64,000 nt of DNA from Saccharum officinarum (lineage: Eukaryota; Streptophyta; Magnoliopsida; Poales; Poaceae), in the NCBI GenBank assembly GCA_020631735.1, contig CM036179.1, positions 22,683,063 through 22,747,062 of the forward strand. The letters run 5' to 3'. A program made the position numbers and the translations under genes. The stretch's first letter is position 1. Every line of letters begins with the position of its first letter. The notes below the pieces were generated by a model that was not told the origin of the DNA, did not search any database, and was given only the letters and a program-made list of their open reading frames with translations. This document shows, piece by piece, positions 32,726-46,230 of this stretch.

Positions 32726-35700
32726 GAATCGCGTCCCGAGATTCGGTGCGAAGGCGTTTTCAAGGGAAGAAAAGCATGTTATCCAATTCCAACATCTGCA
32801 AGCGCATTAGGCTACTTAGCTTCAAACATCAGAGAGGCTAATTTGGAAGACAACTTTCTGGTACTCACTCTACACAGAAACTTTTATCTGAAGAATTTCC
32901 TTCACTGACTTCCATGAAGCATTATTACTTTGGGAGGAATCCAAGACAATACAGTACTTTGTTCACGGTGCATGGAGAGTACTGCGAGCATGGACTAATT
33001 TGCTCACTCAGACGCCAACTGATGGAAAACTACATATTATTCCACGTGTGCAGTTCTCTTTCTCTGATGCCAACACTGTATTATCTGAGTCTGCTAAGGG
33101 AACAGTGAGTGTGATAGCTGACTCTGTCGGTTCTGGATTTTTGCCAACTGTTACCTAAGAAGATTCTCTTATACAAAGGCAATAGTTATCTGGTTTGAAT
33201 CAGATACAATCTCTTAGGTAAAAACACATATAAAGTACTAGAGACACGTCAGCACTAGAGAACCATTACCGCAAAAGGATGATAGCTAGGTCTGAAAGAC
33301 AACAAAAGTTGCAAGTATCCACCAAACTAGGGAACTAGTTCACTACTAAGGAGGTTGAGAAAAATTTTCCTTTGTGGTGCAGTTGCGTAATAAGTTGGGT
33401 TGACTTGCACTATAGCAAAACTAACCTTCTTGATCTATATTTGACATTGAGGCTTCCATTATAATGTCAATCGATACCTCAAAACCATAATCCAAAAATC
33501 TGTGGTTTGACACTTTCACAAATGCTTTCAACTCGCAGTGGCACAATGATGCTGATCGAAACTAGGGACATGCTTTCTCTAGTTCTTCACTTGGCTAATA
33601 CAACATCTTGCACTATATACGTGATTGTCCAAGATGGAATTGACTTGAAAGTACATTTGGAGAAGAAGTAGCACTTGCGTTGCTGACCGGCTTCATGGCT
33701 TCTTTGCTTACTATTGTTCGTCGGGACATAACCATCATAGTTATCAAGGAATCGTTACTTGACTGGAGATTAACCTTCTTGCTGGTAACTAATCAGTTGT
33801 CTCACAACACTTAAGTTCTAAATCTTCACTCTTGATCACAACAATAATTGCAGTCGAGGCACAAACAAGTGGTCGGCATCGAAGTTTACAGATAAGGAGT
33901 CACAACAGAGAGAGTTGAATTCATCTGTATGACTGTCATCCACACAAGGATCAAGACTTTGATAACTAGGTCAAATGCACAATGTGACGATAAATTCTTA
34001 TCCCACGGATAACTTGTCCAATCATTTAGTGTTAGGTGCCCATTCGATTCAACAGGGATGGCATACATTACTCAATCGATGACCGACGTCGTACAAGGGC
34101 ACATAGGGAGAGTCACTTGTCTACCACCTCTTGCAGTCTGTTAATGCTTATGCCGGTGACTGTTCTTCAAAGGTCATCTTCTTAGCAACTTCAAGGAATA
34201 TCTACTACATAAGGTCTAAGATATGAATCCTTAGATAAGATATAGGGAGATAACCAAGGAAAACGGTCACGAGAAATAACACATCGGTTGTTGTTTCATA
34301 ATGGATCCTGAATAGCAACTTTGATGCCAGCGCGTGCCGAGCAGCACAACCTTGTGTGCGCGCCCATAGGAGGCTCTCGGTTTCATCGCGGCACCATAAA
34401 ATGCTAATCGTAACACCATTATTAAACGCACGAACAAAGTGGAATTTCAAGTGGCACCTATTAGGTGGTAAGAACAATCACCAGACAAGGGAGGAGTAGC
34501 AAGCAAGGGTAGTTACAAGGTTTAGAGTCAACACGGAGGCGATTCGAAGATTAAAACATAGCGCAAGAGAAAATAGCATAATTGCCGAAGACAACTGAGC
34601 AAGGGTTCTCGGTCACGTTGGACAACAACATGAGATCAAGATTAATAACGTTGAGAGACGTTAGAAGTTGAGATGGACTTTAGCAGACTTCTAGAACAAA
34701 ATGATACATCGATCAGAGATTGGGTTGATAAGATAGCCACCTGATTTCGCAAGCAAAGATTTCTAGATTAGACAACAAGAGATTAGCGTTGCTCGGAGCA
34801 TCTGTAGGAGAGACAATTAGGAGGTCCAACAAGGAATTAGGTATGGTCTCCAAAACTTGGCAAGCAACAATTGTGGTTAAGATCGACGTTCGTTAGGACT
34901 TAACTTGGTTGGTCAATCGACAAGGGCATTCTCCAAAAGGTAGCGGATGTCCAAGGCCTAAGCAAACATATAAGGGGACTACGCTAGGGCCTACGGTTCA
35001 ACAAGGCATGGATACACAAACATTCAAGGGTTAGCAACCACGTCTACAGGCTCTAGCTCCTACGAGAGAATCTAATTAGAGACGACAACCATGCGATTAC
35101 GTAACATGAGCGTTGATCTAGGATAAAGCATCTTCGATACTCACATGCTCACCGAGGACAAAAGAGAGGTCAACTATGACACTACCTAGATAACAAGCAT
35201 CTACACAACATCACAGTTTTAAGCGGACACTTGAGATAATTAGTCAGGTTAACTTAAGCACTCGATACTAAGCAGAAGGCTCACACCTAACAAGAATTTA
35301 TCCAACAAGAACTAACTACAAGTTTAGCTAAAACAAAAGCATGCTAAAGTAATCAAATTAGTGCATGCACATCAATCACAAGTTACTTATTTATTAGGAC
35401 AAAGGTGGGAGGAGCATAGTTATATGCACAAAGCAACAATCATGATGATGCATGCTTCGTCCTATTCGTCCTCACAAGATTGCCAGCCTAAGGTGGCAAT
35501 CACGTTCTATGTCAGTGGCATAACACGCATTCTCTCGATATATAGCTAGTCGTCAACTACATTCAACTTACGTATTCGTGGTTAGCGTACCTGTAGAAAA
35601 TTTCATTGCAGCCCAACAATTCCCAATATAGCACACAATGAAAGCAGTAAACTAAATACTCTCCATACATACATCCTCTGATGCATATACTTTGGTATCA

Positions 35701-36193
35701 TAGCTACCCAACAAATGTACCCACAATTAAGTACTTTCATAAATACATGGTTAAACATGTAATTATGCCAGTAACCATAGCTAACTCTCCCCTAGACCGA
35801 TGGTTGAACGGTCATGCTCTCCCAACTCACACTTACCTTGGCGTAGGTGCGACGTTGCAAGAATGTAACTCTAGCGACATATATGGCTATTTCATATATG
35901 AAGGTTACCACTACCATTCGACCATAGGGTAACGGTGCGGTCAAGTTATCACTCATACATACCTTGGCTTGGGCGTAGATGCGAAAATTTAAAACCCCCC
36001 AAGTTAGTACTTAATTAAGCCACCTAAGGGTCCTTAATTGGGCATAAAGGAAATGACCACTGACATACTTAGATTTAAAATTCAGATTTGAACAAACCTA
36101 TATATGTAGTAGCTATAAGTTGTCAAAAACTGATTTTTGCAAATAAAACCTTTGTTTTTCAATACACATATGACATGTTTAGTGTTGAACCTT

Positions 36194-36205
36194 GCTCCGA
36201 TACCA
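36194..36205 (-). promoter_or_regulatory. Primer binding site of the LARD
   Basis: On the minus strand TGGTATCGGAGC lies two bases after the LTR end at 36,208. It is the initiator-Met tRNA primer site with one substitution (A to G). Confidence 0.85.
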
Positions 36206-36207
36206 GC

Positions 36208-39200
36208 TATCATGTAACCGCCCAAATTATAAGAACAAAAGTACAAAAACAATCGCCGGAGCAATTAAATTCCCGTACTTAAGCTCCTATAACTCCGGTA
36301 GTCCAATAAAATCCTGAGGGATTTCAAACCAACCAACATACAAGCCAAGATCGTAGTGGCCCAACATAACAGGTCATATGTTACATCCATTTCATAAGTA
36401 ATTCAACATATATCGGAGTTTAGTAGAGTTATTACAACTCAAGTTCAAAAGTAGCGGAAGCAAAGTAGTTTGAAAACTAATATCACCTTAATTCAATTAC
36501 ATGCCAGTACCAAGGTCAAATTCCCATAAAAGCAAGAGAGACAAGATAGCTCAGATGGATCATGCCCATGATCACAATCCACCACTACAGCCGGAGTCTT
36601 CCAATTCTTGCAGTAGCTATGTTATATCACAACCTGCAACAAGTGGGACTAAACCCTAAGTACGAGAAGGTACTCAGCTAGACTTACCCGTCATAAACCA
36701 GAAATAATGACACCGAGGAGTATGCAAGGCTTTCTTTCAGTGGGCTAGCTTGACTCATTTGCAAAAAGCATAAGTTACCATGAATCAACTAATTTAAGTG
36801 TTTTTGCATCATCTTTATTATAACCTATTCAATCTAGGTAAGCACCTATGCTAAAGCAATCACTTGATTAACCATTAACATCAAAGGTTACCATTTCAGG
36901 TTTAGCATTTCCAATCATCATCCACATAACCATCCATGTTCCATAATCATTACTACGATGCAGTAGCTCGAGTCAAGTGCTCACTAACCAGGAGCGACGG
37001 TGATTCGAATCGAATTCCTATCCAGCTGGAGATTTATTCCTCACACAAACCTCACTCACCCGCTAAAGTGAGGTGTTGGTCACCGAGTCAACCATTCAGG
37101 TAAAGTCGTGAGCTTGCCAGGAACCACTTGTACCCGGGGGCCGTCCGACTGCTCTTTGGCCTTATCATCGCGCCCCCGTTTCCTGCCACTACTGCTTCGG
37201 TACAGTGCGTTGCGGGCAATCCACTCGGCCTGAATAATTTCCCAGCTTCGCGGTCGAAAGGTACCTTATTCGGCCAGCTAAATGTGAGGCATGCGTTCAA
37301 CATGACCCGAGGGACAACAACGGACGGTCCTTAATCGACACAGGCAGAAACTACAAGCACCCCAGAACCCTGTCTGGTTGCCCAATACTTATTCCGCCCG
37401 GTCTCCAGTTATCCATCAACACTTGGTTATTTCCAGGATATCATCCATTCCATAGCTAAAGTTTTCCAGTAACCACCTATAGTTGCCGGTGATAGGAAAT
37501 CACCGATCGCTACCGGTCTAAGCATGGCTAAGCATTTATTCGACCCTAAACCTAGCAGGATAAGAATGTAATAAGGTAGGCAAGGATAGTAATAAATGCA
37601 TCAATGGTTTCACTCAACTCCTACAACTTAATGCAACAATACATATATAACATATATATATACTCAATTGCTTTTGTAAAGTAGGAGGCTTAGAATGCTC
37701 CGGGGCTTGCCTGGGATCGAACACTAGGTTAGTGATTGACTGATGACACTCGCTTGGCGTGCATCTCCCATCCTGACACTTGTTTAGTCCTTCCATCTTT
37801 GGGATAGGTCCACCAAACATCATCTTCAGGTTTGGCTTCAACATCTCATCCTTCACGTGGTGCATCTAGCGAACCTAAATGAGATGCAAGATGCATGCGT
37901 ATGAATGTGATGAATGGTAACATAAGATGCATCACATAATCATTCATGTAAACACACGATTAAGACATAGACACCAAAAGCTAATTAACTAACATCACAC
38001 AACCAATTAAAGAGGGCAAGCACATTAAGCATAACACAAGTTTGACAAGATCACAAGTATCTTACTTGACCATCAACAAGGGTATAAGCCACACTTAGTA
38101 ACACATGGAGTAAACAACCATAACTAGCATCTGACAATTCCTGGACTGCAAACAACATCTACATGTTTGGATCATAACTGGAGTTATACAAATCCAATAG
38201 CCATGCAACAAGACATTCTGGAAAGCTTATGAAATTTTCTATAATTCATCTTTAATCATCTTAGCATGATTCTCAAGTTAACCAAGTCAAACATGCATAA
38301 TTACAGAATCTGGTCCAGAGATTCCAGAGAACAACTATTTCTGGAACCCAACTTGAAACAGCCATTACTCACAAACTATAAGGCCAAATACCCCCAAAAT
38401 TTAACACAAGCTATATTAATGAGTTATCTACAACTTTGTTATAAGCATATTTCTCAGCAAACATCATTTTCATGGTGCAATTACCAAAGTCCCAGAAACT
38501 GTCCAGGAAAGCATCAATTGCAAGAATAAATATTAACTTATATTCCAAACATATATTTGGCCACAACCAATGTAACCATCATAAAGTGCATGTTAAATGA
38601 TCACCAAAAAGCATAGTGCTCATCATTAAATAATTTCTTTTAATGCATTTCTTAATTTATTTAAATAGCAAGGTGAAATAATAAACATATACCAAAAGTC
38701 CATAATAAAATCTATAAAAATTACAGTAGCTCTGACATACACCCAATAGTCTACTGCACAAATTTCAAGGCATTTGGACATGTATATCAACATATATGAA
38801 AAAGACAAATTGCTATTGCAAGAATTCATGTGAGAGCAAGATACACTAATAAATCACTCAAATGGCAACCAAAATTCATGAAATAATTACCACACATTAA
38901 ACATCATATGAGTAGAATGCCACAAAAATTTCACTTCATTTGGAGCCCTAGATCTGCAGTTATGAAAATGACAAATACATCTAGCATTAAAAACCTAGCT
39001 GCACAAATCCATTTTTACAGAGAAAACTTTAAACTAAAACATGCTATATGATAGATCTAATGCATAGAAAATTTCACAAGGATTCCAAAAAGTCCTCATT
39101 TGCTATTTTACGAATTTTCTATGATTTAATAAGTAATTTCAAAGTTACTGCAAAATCTTCACAAAACAGTCCTCTCGGCACTATTCATCTGAGTCTATGA

Positions 39201-40817
39201 CGGTGCAGTTAGGCCCTTCACTTTTGTCGAATTTTAAGACAAGGTCCCTGCTCGCGATTTTTGAAGGAGCAGCGCGGGAGCTCGCTGTTTGCCGGCCGGA
39301 GGAGCCTCGTCGCCGGTGGGGGAAGTGGCGGGGAGGGACCATGGGCCCGTGCGCACCCTCTGGGCTTCCCAGCTCGGCCCGAGGTGGCTGGTGGCCTACC
39401 GGCCGCGCGAGCAGCGGAGTGCCGGCGGCTGCTCCGGCGGCGACGGCGCTACGGCGGCTGCGGTGGCCGGAAAAGGGAAGTCGAAGGGGCGGCGCACGAC
39501 GTGGAAGGTGATGGTGTGGTAGGCTTGGTCCGTGGTGATGCGGAGGCAAGGCACAGCGAAGGCAATGGAGCTTGGCCGGACGTCCATGGTGGACGCGGCC
39601 GCGCTCGGCGCGTGCGAGCGGCGGAGAGGCGAGGGTGGGAGCGGAGAGTGAATATGGGCGCTCTGGTGCACCCCAAGGCGAGTGGAGAAGCAGGAGGGAC
39701 GCGGGGCAAGGAGGAGGACGCGCGGCATCCATGGAGGGCGTGAACTCGTGCATGGAGGACGCGTCGGCAAAACAGCGAACACGTGGTGTGCGCCGCTGTA
39801 CCCGTGTTGGAGGCCGAGTTCGGGCTGGCTCTAGACCGAATCTATAAATGGGCCAAAAAGCAAAGTTGTTCCTCTCCTAATGCTCTACATTTTTCATTAA
39901 GAGGCCAAAATCATTAGAGCAACCGATTAGCGGTTAACTAGTTGCCAAAATGACAATGTCAACATGTTGACGGAGATCACGGAAACTCGCATTCGGAGGT
40001 CAAAAACTGATCAAACTTAATCCAACTTTTTGCATGCTCTTCTCCAAGATGTAAGCTCCAACTTTTATTTTTGGCTCAACTAAAGTTGCTTAACGAAAAC
40101 ACGAGAACGCAACATGCCAACGTCGACGACGATGAATTCCAGACTTAGAAAAATTCAAAGTCTGAAAACAGCCGCTGATTCAATCTTCGAGCCTCTGTTT
40201 GACTTATTTCCAAGTTGATCTAGTTCTTGGTCCAAAAACAAAGTTTGTTCTACATGATATGGACTACAACTTTCATTTAAGGTCCAACCTCAAAACTGGT
40301 ATAGAGCCTACTGTTCTACTTTGACCAAAGTAGGATCACGATGAAGCTTAAATTATCCTTTTTGATCAATTGGAGCATTTTCTGGGCATTTGCTCAACAC
40401 GAACCTTTCTTGACTTTTGTTGTAGAGTCCATCTAGAGTCATTTGGGCAAGGTTACAAGGTTTGGTTGATGACCTATATTTCCATTCACTTATTAATGCA
40501 ATTCCAGCACTTAGTAAAGTCATTCTAACAAGCATATAACTTATCATTTCATGTGACTTTTTGATTCCAAACGTCATGAAACTTTTCCAGTGACCAATAT
40601 AAATAGGTACTAAGGTGAGACATATGAAGATATTGCAATAACACCACCCAAGCATATATATTGAAAACTGAATATATGTAAAGCGAGGTGCAACATCCAA
40701 GTTTAGGTTCGGGCTCGCTTCCATAGGTTTGACCTTGACATCTTCATCACCACTTAAACTACCATGTTTGAGCTCAAACCCACTATTTAACTGGTGGCAA
40801 ACACCTCAGGTGTTACA
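36208..40817 (-). repeat. LARD LTR, copy b (shared middle LTR)
   Basis: 4,610 bp. On the minus strand it starts TGTAACACCTGAGG and ends GGTTACATGATA next to the primer site. It has a polypurine tract on its right and a primer site on its left, so it acts as 3' LTR for one interior and 5' LTR for the other. The 190-codon frame of the GC-rich block is at 39,753-39,181. Confidence 0.88.
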
Positions 40818-41231
40818 GCCCTCCCCCCTTAAAAGAATCGCGTCCCGAGATTCGGTGCAAAGGAGTTTTCAAGGGAAGAAAAGCATGTTATCCAATTCCA
40901 ACATCTGCAAGCGCATTAGGCTACTTAGCTTCAAACATCAGAGAGGCTAATTTGGAAGACAACTTTCTGGTACTCACTCTACACAGAAACTTTTGTCTGA
41001 AGAATTTCCTTCATTGACTTCCATGAAGCATTATTACTTTGGGAGGAATCCAAGACAATACAGTACTTTGTTCACGGTGCATGGTGAGTACTGCGAGCAT
41101 GGACTAATTTGCTCACTCAGACGCCAACTGATGGAAAACTACATATTATTCCACGTGTGCAGTTCTCTTTCTCTGATGCCAACACTGTATTATCTGAGTC
41201 TGCTAAGGGAACAGTGAGTGTGATAGCTGAC
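40818..41231 (-). other. LARD interior, second copy, first segment
   Basis: It matches 32,709-33,122 almost base for base and is interrupted at 41,231 by the inner gypsy derivative. Non-coding. Confidence 0.88.
41227..41231. other. Target-site duplication CTGAC (left)
   Basis: CTGAC here and at 49,328-49,332 flank the inner element. The empty site is preserved in the first LARD interior near 33,118-33,125 as a single CTGAC followed by TCTGTCGG. Confidence 0.95.
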
Positions 41232-44200
41232 TGTGACACCCTAAATTGTGTATTATTTAAAAATAGATAAATTTGATTTAAATATGAATTTGTTTATGCA
41301 TTCAAATTTAGGGAGTAATAAATTTTGGGAAATTAAAATCAATCATAAGGTTAGCAACTCTTTGGTGCACTCATGTTGCTGCATTTTATTGTGATGAGTG
41401 GTTTTTGTTAAATAGCTGTAAGGATTTGAAAATCATTTGGAAATGTGATTTGAAAAAAAAATCAACTCTGAAAAAGAAAAACAAATTCTTTTTCCCGCCT
41501 TCACTTCCCTCCATTTCGGCCTGCTAGCCCAATTCTCGGCCGGCCCACCATTTCCTCCCCGCGCCCCTTCTCTTGGGCCGTGGCCCAGCCGAGCCGGGCA
41601 GCCGTTGCCGTGCCCCGCTCTCCCTCTCGCGGTCACTGGCAGCCGGGGCCCGCTCATCAGTCCCTTCCCATCCCCAACCGTCTTCCCCGCTCACTCGCCG
41701 GTCAAGCCGCACCCCCGAGCCGCCCGCGCCCACGTCTCTGCTTCGTGGGAGCGTCTCCGCGCCCCGCGCTTGCCCTTTAAATGGAAGCGCAACCCCGCCT
41801 CTGTCCTTTTCCCCCATTCCAACTTCCTCTCCCTCGAGTTCACGTGGTCACAACCGAAGCAAAAGTCGCCAGAGTCGCCGTCCGCTCCTTCGCGTCGCCG
41901 TCACCTCTGAGCCTCCCCCATCTTCATTTTGCCACTTGGTGAGCTTCCCCGTGCTCCCCTCTCTCTCCCTACACCTCCATTTCCTTGATTGGTGGCCTCT
42001 AGGGCCGTGTCCGCGAGCTCCGATGGGCTTCTCGCCGCCATCCATGGCGGGAGCCGCTCGGGCTTATCCCCGGCCGCGTTTAGGGTCTATGTTTGATCGC
42101 TTTCATCTTCTATTCCTCCCCGTGCCCCCAATTTGTCGAATCATGGCCTATAGGGCCGTTTTACGTGAGCTCCGGCGAGCTCCTCCGTGGCCGGCCATGG
42201 CGGGTGCCATGCGGGACTTTCCCCGCCCACGCAAAGTGCTGGAATGAGTTCGCCTTTGCCCCCTTTTCATTCCGGTGTCCTTGGATTTGGTAACCGAGCA
42301 CCATAGCGCCCTATTGGGCAATGCCGGCGAGCTCCTCGCCGTCGGACATGGCGGCGCCACCGCAAACACCCTCCCCTCCGGCGGCCCGCGCTCTCCTTGC
42401 TCTCCTCTATCTAATCCTCGCCGTTCATCTCGGATCGGACGGCCAGGACACGCCGATACCCCTTCACGGGTCCAATTTCTAAAAGAGCCCCTCAGTTTCT
42501 AGAAGGCTTAACCCGCTGTCCTTGGCGTACTCCCGGAGTACGCATTCTCTTTCGAAAAACGTAGTTTCTTCGGTTTATATGAAAAATACGTTTTCAAATT
42601 AATTACAGAATTGCCACTGTAGTAAAACGTTTATAAAATCGTCGTTCTAGCTCCGATTTGACCCGTTCAACTTGCGATAGTTTCATAATTTCATAATCTA
42701 TGTATTAGTGCTGCTGATAGACCTGTTAGAAGCTTTTAAGTTTCTCAATTAAGTCTAGTTTAATAGCTAGTTTTGGAACCTTGTTTAGCGCGTAACTTTT
42801 GCGTTGTAGCTCCGTTTTTCGTGCAATTCACGTCAATGTGATCGTAGCGAGACGTAGATGATTTTGGTAAACATTTTATTCAGATTTATTTACTGTTGGT
42901 GTAATGTTCTAATGATAGGAATGTTTGCTTTGCATGAATGCTTTTGGAATGTTGTATGTTGCCGCGTTGGTCGCGTTCAGACGGTGAGGAAAACGTTGGA
43001 GACCAAGACCTCTTCAACGACTAGCAGGACCAACACGAGTTTGTGAACCAAGGCAAGTATAGCATGGGCCTACCTTGATTCCTATTCATTATATAATCTA
43101 CTCATTATGCATGTGTCTAATATTGCTCGACTATAAGGACATCCTAGCCATTGATGACTTATACCTTGATGCCTATGGGTTTTATTGCATATGGGTAGAA
43201 TGCTAGTGCTCTATTCAAACATGATCAATACTATGATTAATGGAACAAACGGATAAACATGATGATAATAATTGAAATATAGAGTGATGGTGCAAATGAT
43301 GTCGATCATGTTGCCCTAAACTCTCCGTAAGGACTTATCTATAGGGCAAAAGCTGGGACATACAGTGCAACCGTGAGAGTTATATGGCTCTGACTTTAGC
43401 TCAGTAATATGATCTTTTCTAGCTTGTTAGAGGTTACCCGAAAGGGCGCAAGAGGGGCTTGCCACTTTGGGTATAGAACTGCCTCTGTTCTTGTGTGTAT
43501 AGCCTGCGGGAATTGTGCCACAGAAAGGGGGGTTCTCTATATCTGCCTGCCGAGGAAACCTCGCGGCCCTAACTTGTTAGACAAGACCTATGGAAGGCTT
43601 CATAGTGTACCCTGCCCGCTCACCTTAGAAGTGTTATGGGAGTAATTAACCCGGGCATATGGGCAACACGACTCACGGGTAAAGATGCACAACCTCTGCA
43701 GAGTGTTAAAACTGTTATAACAGCCGTGCTCACGGTCACGAGCGGCCCGGAAAACTCACAGAATAAATGGTCACCTGTGAAGATGTTGTTCGTGGTGAAC
43801 TATGATGGTATCATGATGATGATGACGATGATGATGATATAATGTTGATCAATGACTCTATTTAATTCTAGTATATGATCATGTGGGTTAATTTGGGAGC
43901 TTAAGCATAATTTGATATTGATCAATAACAAAATGTTGACTTACTAAAATGCTAAATGCAGTAAACAGTGTCTGCCTTTTGAGCCTCATGAATCCCCATG
44001 TTATGCTTGTGGAGTACAAAATGTACTCACGCTTGTTTATTTTCAATATTTTGGAAAAAAATCCCGGATGGGTACCAGATTTCCAAAAATTGGAGCAGAC
44101 AGGCTTGTGATCAACCAGTCAGTTGTCCCTGTGGAGTGGAGTCTTCACCTGAAGACCGGAGTTGTCTTTCCGCTGTTTGCTATCTAAGGTTATATCTTTT

Positions 44201-44329
44201 ATAATAAGTACGTTATATATTAAGCATTGTCATTTGATATTACCTTTATTTGTAGCTATATGTGAGATTTGACTTCCTGGGCTCACATATGGTGTGTATC
44301 TGGTTTTGTTCTTAAAACCGGGTGCTACA
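41232..44329 (+). repeat. 5' LTR of the inner element
   Basis: 3,098 bp. A TATA-like TTTAAAT at 41,775-41,781 sits upstream of a GC-rich block (41,480-42,540) that keeps several overlapping frames open, including a 224-codon plus frame (41,573-42,247) with no known motif. A short (ATG/GAT)n run lies near 43,803-43,840. Confidence 0.93.
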
Positions 44330-44332
44330 AAG

Positions 44333-44344
44333 TGGTATCAGAGC
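44333..44344 (+). promoter_or_regulatory. Primer binding site of the inner element
   Basis: TGGTATCAGAGC, three bases after the LTR end, matches the standard initiator-Met tRNA primer site. Confidence 0.93.
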
Positions 44345-46210
44345 AATGCTGACTGTAGGACACAAGCCTAGTTAGCAATTGGTCATCTTAAGGTTTAGGA
44401 ATTGCTATAAGACCCTTGTTCTATAAACCTTGATATTTCTCCTCTATTATTTTTGTACCCTTGATATTCATCTCCTTCTTGATACTTGTTTAAGCCTTTG
44501 CTCTCATCTTCACTCCTTACTTTGATATGCTCTTAGAGTCTTGTCTCTTACCATCTTCCTGTGACATCGGAAGCAGAGCTTTAGGATATTTGCCCTTAAT
44601 ATGAATAGAACGATAGCATCGCAAGCTGAGTCAAAGATTGAAGTATGCACCTTAATTGCTTGTTGAATTTTCATTATGCATGTGCTTGTTTTGGATCTTT
44701 GTAATGATTGTAATGATCTTGTGGGGATTTTCCACAATTTCATTTAGTCTATAGGCCTAAGGCATAAGGATTAATGAAGTAAATATGCGGGTTTTGTTTT
44801 CTCCTGTTTTATCCATCCTGTTTTCTAGAGCAGTCTGTGTTCATAATGATATATCTCTAGATCTGGGCATCCAAAAGTTATGAAACTTTTATAGATAAAA
44901 GAAGACTCTTGTATGTTTCATCTGCCGCTGGAATCAATTCCATAGCTATTTTGGTTTGGGAGTTATGGAAATCACAAGATGATATAGTTGTGCTATCTGA
45001 AACCTGGAGTAGTTTTGTGGTGCACAGTTTTCGACCAAATTATGTTTGGAATCAGAAAAAGTGTTCTATACAAAAGTTGTAGAGGATTTCAACAGCTTTC
45101 CAACAGTATAAACTACAACTTCATTGGATTAACAGAATAGGAGTTACAGCTGTTTTCATGCGCTGCTGTTTTTCTACTCATAAGGAATTTCAGACTTCTT
45201 GTTCTTACTTATACACATGAGTTTCCGTGGGATATCAGAAGGTCATTATGATGGTTAACTCACTTGGAAGAAGATGCAAGCTACCCTTTGTTGTCCCCTA
45301 GTTGATCTCTCTTAAGGGGGGTAGCCGAGTAAAGAAGTAACAAGATGAAGGTTTCTTACATTCAAGTACTCCACCTGAAAGAATTAGTTATCCCTAGGGT
45401 TGAGAAGTCACCATCAAGCACAGTTGGGTGTTTGAACTTCACCATACCCAAGACAAGTCAGCAACAATGACAAGGCAAGGGATATGGTTCATCTACAGTT
45501 GGTTCTATAGAGACGCGGAAGATTCGTTGCGACATCAATTATGGCAATAAATTTTTTATTCAAGGAAGATCTCTACTTGGATAAGTTATCCCAAATGGTG
45601 GAATTATGGGAAACTTAAGAAAGCTAATGATGTGTTGAGTTGGAACCCACCAAAGGATGCGATATGTGAGTGAGATTCAAAGTTTTCCTAGGAATAGAGA
45701 TATCGTCAGAGATTCATTAGAGGCATCATAATCTTGGATATAAGGGTGACATCCACAAGGATCGTAAGAATCTAAAGGATATCTTCGCTAAGTTGGTTTT
45801 GATCTTATGAAATCATCTATGAATTAGAGCGATCAAGGATTATGACATGGAAGTGTGTTATCGTCCGGAGAAGCAAAAGTTGTTGCTGATGCTCCTAGCA
45901 TAAAGAGTGAGCTGGGGAGGTTCGGGCGACACCAAGGTTGAGTTGTGTGAGAAACTTGAGTGGTGTCACCTACACTACAAAGTTGGTAATTAATCGTGAT
46001 CACCTTGGAACAAAAGGAATTGCAAAGGTCAATTGGAGGAATGGCATAGAGGGCTAAGGGATTGTGCTTAAGAGTTGATCAAGCAATTAGGAGCAAGGTT
46101 GTAACAACGTGCAAGCTACAACGTGATCGTTATGAGAAAATGAAGAAGATCCAAAGGCAGAGCATGTACATCTCTTTGATCACCGTCTTCCGAATCTCGA
46201 GGACGAGATT

Positions 46211-46230
46211 TCTCTTAAGGGGGGTAGAAT
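46211..46230 (+). promoter_or_regulatory. Polypurine tract of the inner element
   Basis: CTTAAGGGGGGTAGAAT lies directly before the 3' LTR start TGTGACACCC. Confidence 0.9.

Larger units (their letters stand above)
32709..36207 (-). other. LARD interior, complete copy, non-coding
   Basis: 3,499 bp between the polypurine tract and primer site. The longest minus-strand frame is 90 codons (34,477-34,205) and has no retroelement motif; no zinc knuckle, protease, reverse transcriptase or integrase motif was seen on either strand. It likely serves only as packaged RNA. Confidence 0.75.
44330..46230 (+). other. Interior of the inner element with gypsy pol scraps
   Basis: 1,901 bp without an intact gene. 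Readable scraps, in order: VLSWNPPKDA then a frame-shifted FLGIE and YRQRFIRGI (about 45,632-45,725), the segment linking reverse transcriptase to RNase H; DRKNLKDIFAKL (about 45,758-45,795), IKDYDMEVCYRPE and AKVVADAPSIK (about 45,828-45,910), the end of RNase H; and LFDHRLPNLEDEISLKGG (about 46,173-46,226), the usual gypsy polyprotein C-terminus overlapping the polypurine tract. Gag, protease and integrase cannot be seen. Confidence 0.78.

Noticed and set aside
41573..42247. 224-codon frame present in both LTRs of the inner element (also 46,571-47,245)
   Set aside because: The copies are alike because the LTRs are young. The Pro/Ser/Arg-rich composition reflects GC content, and several other frames overlap it, so it is not evidence of a gene.
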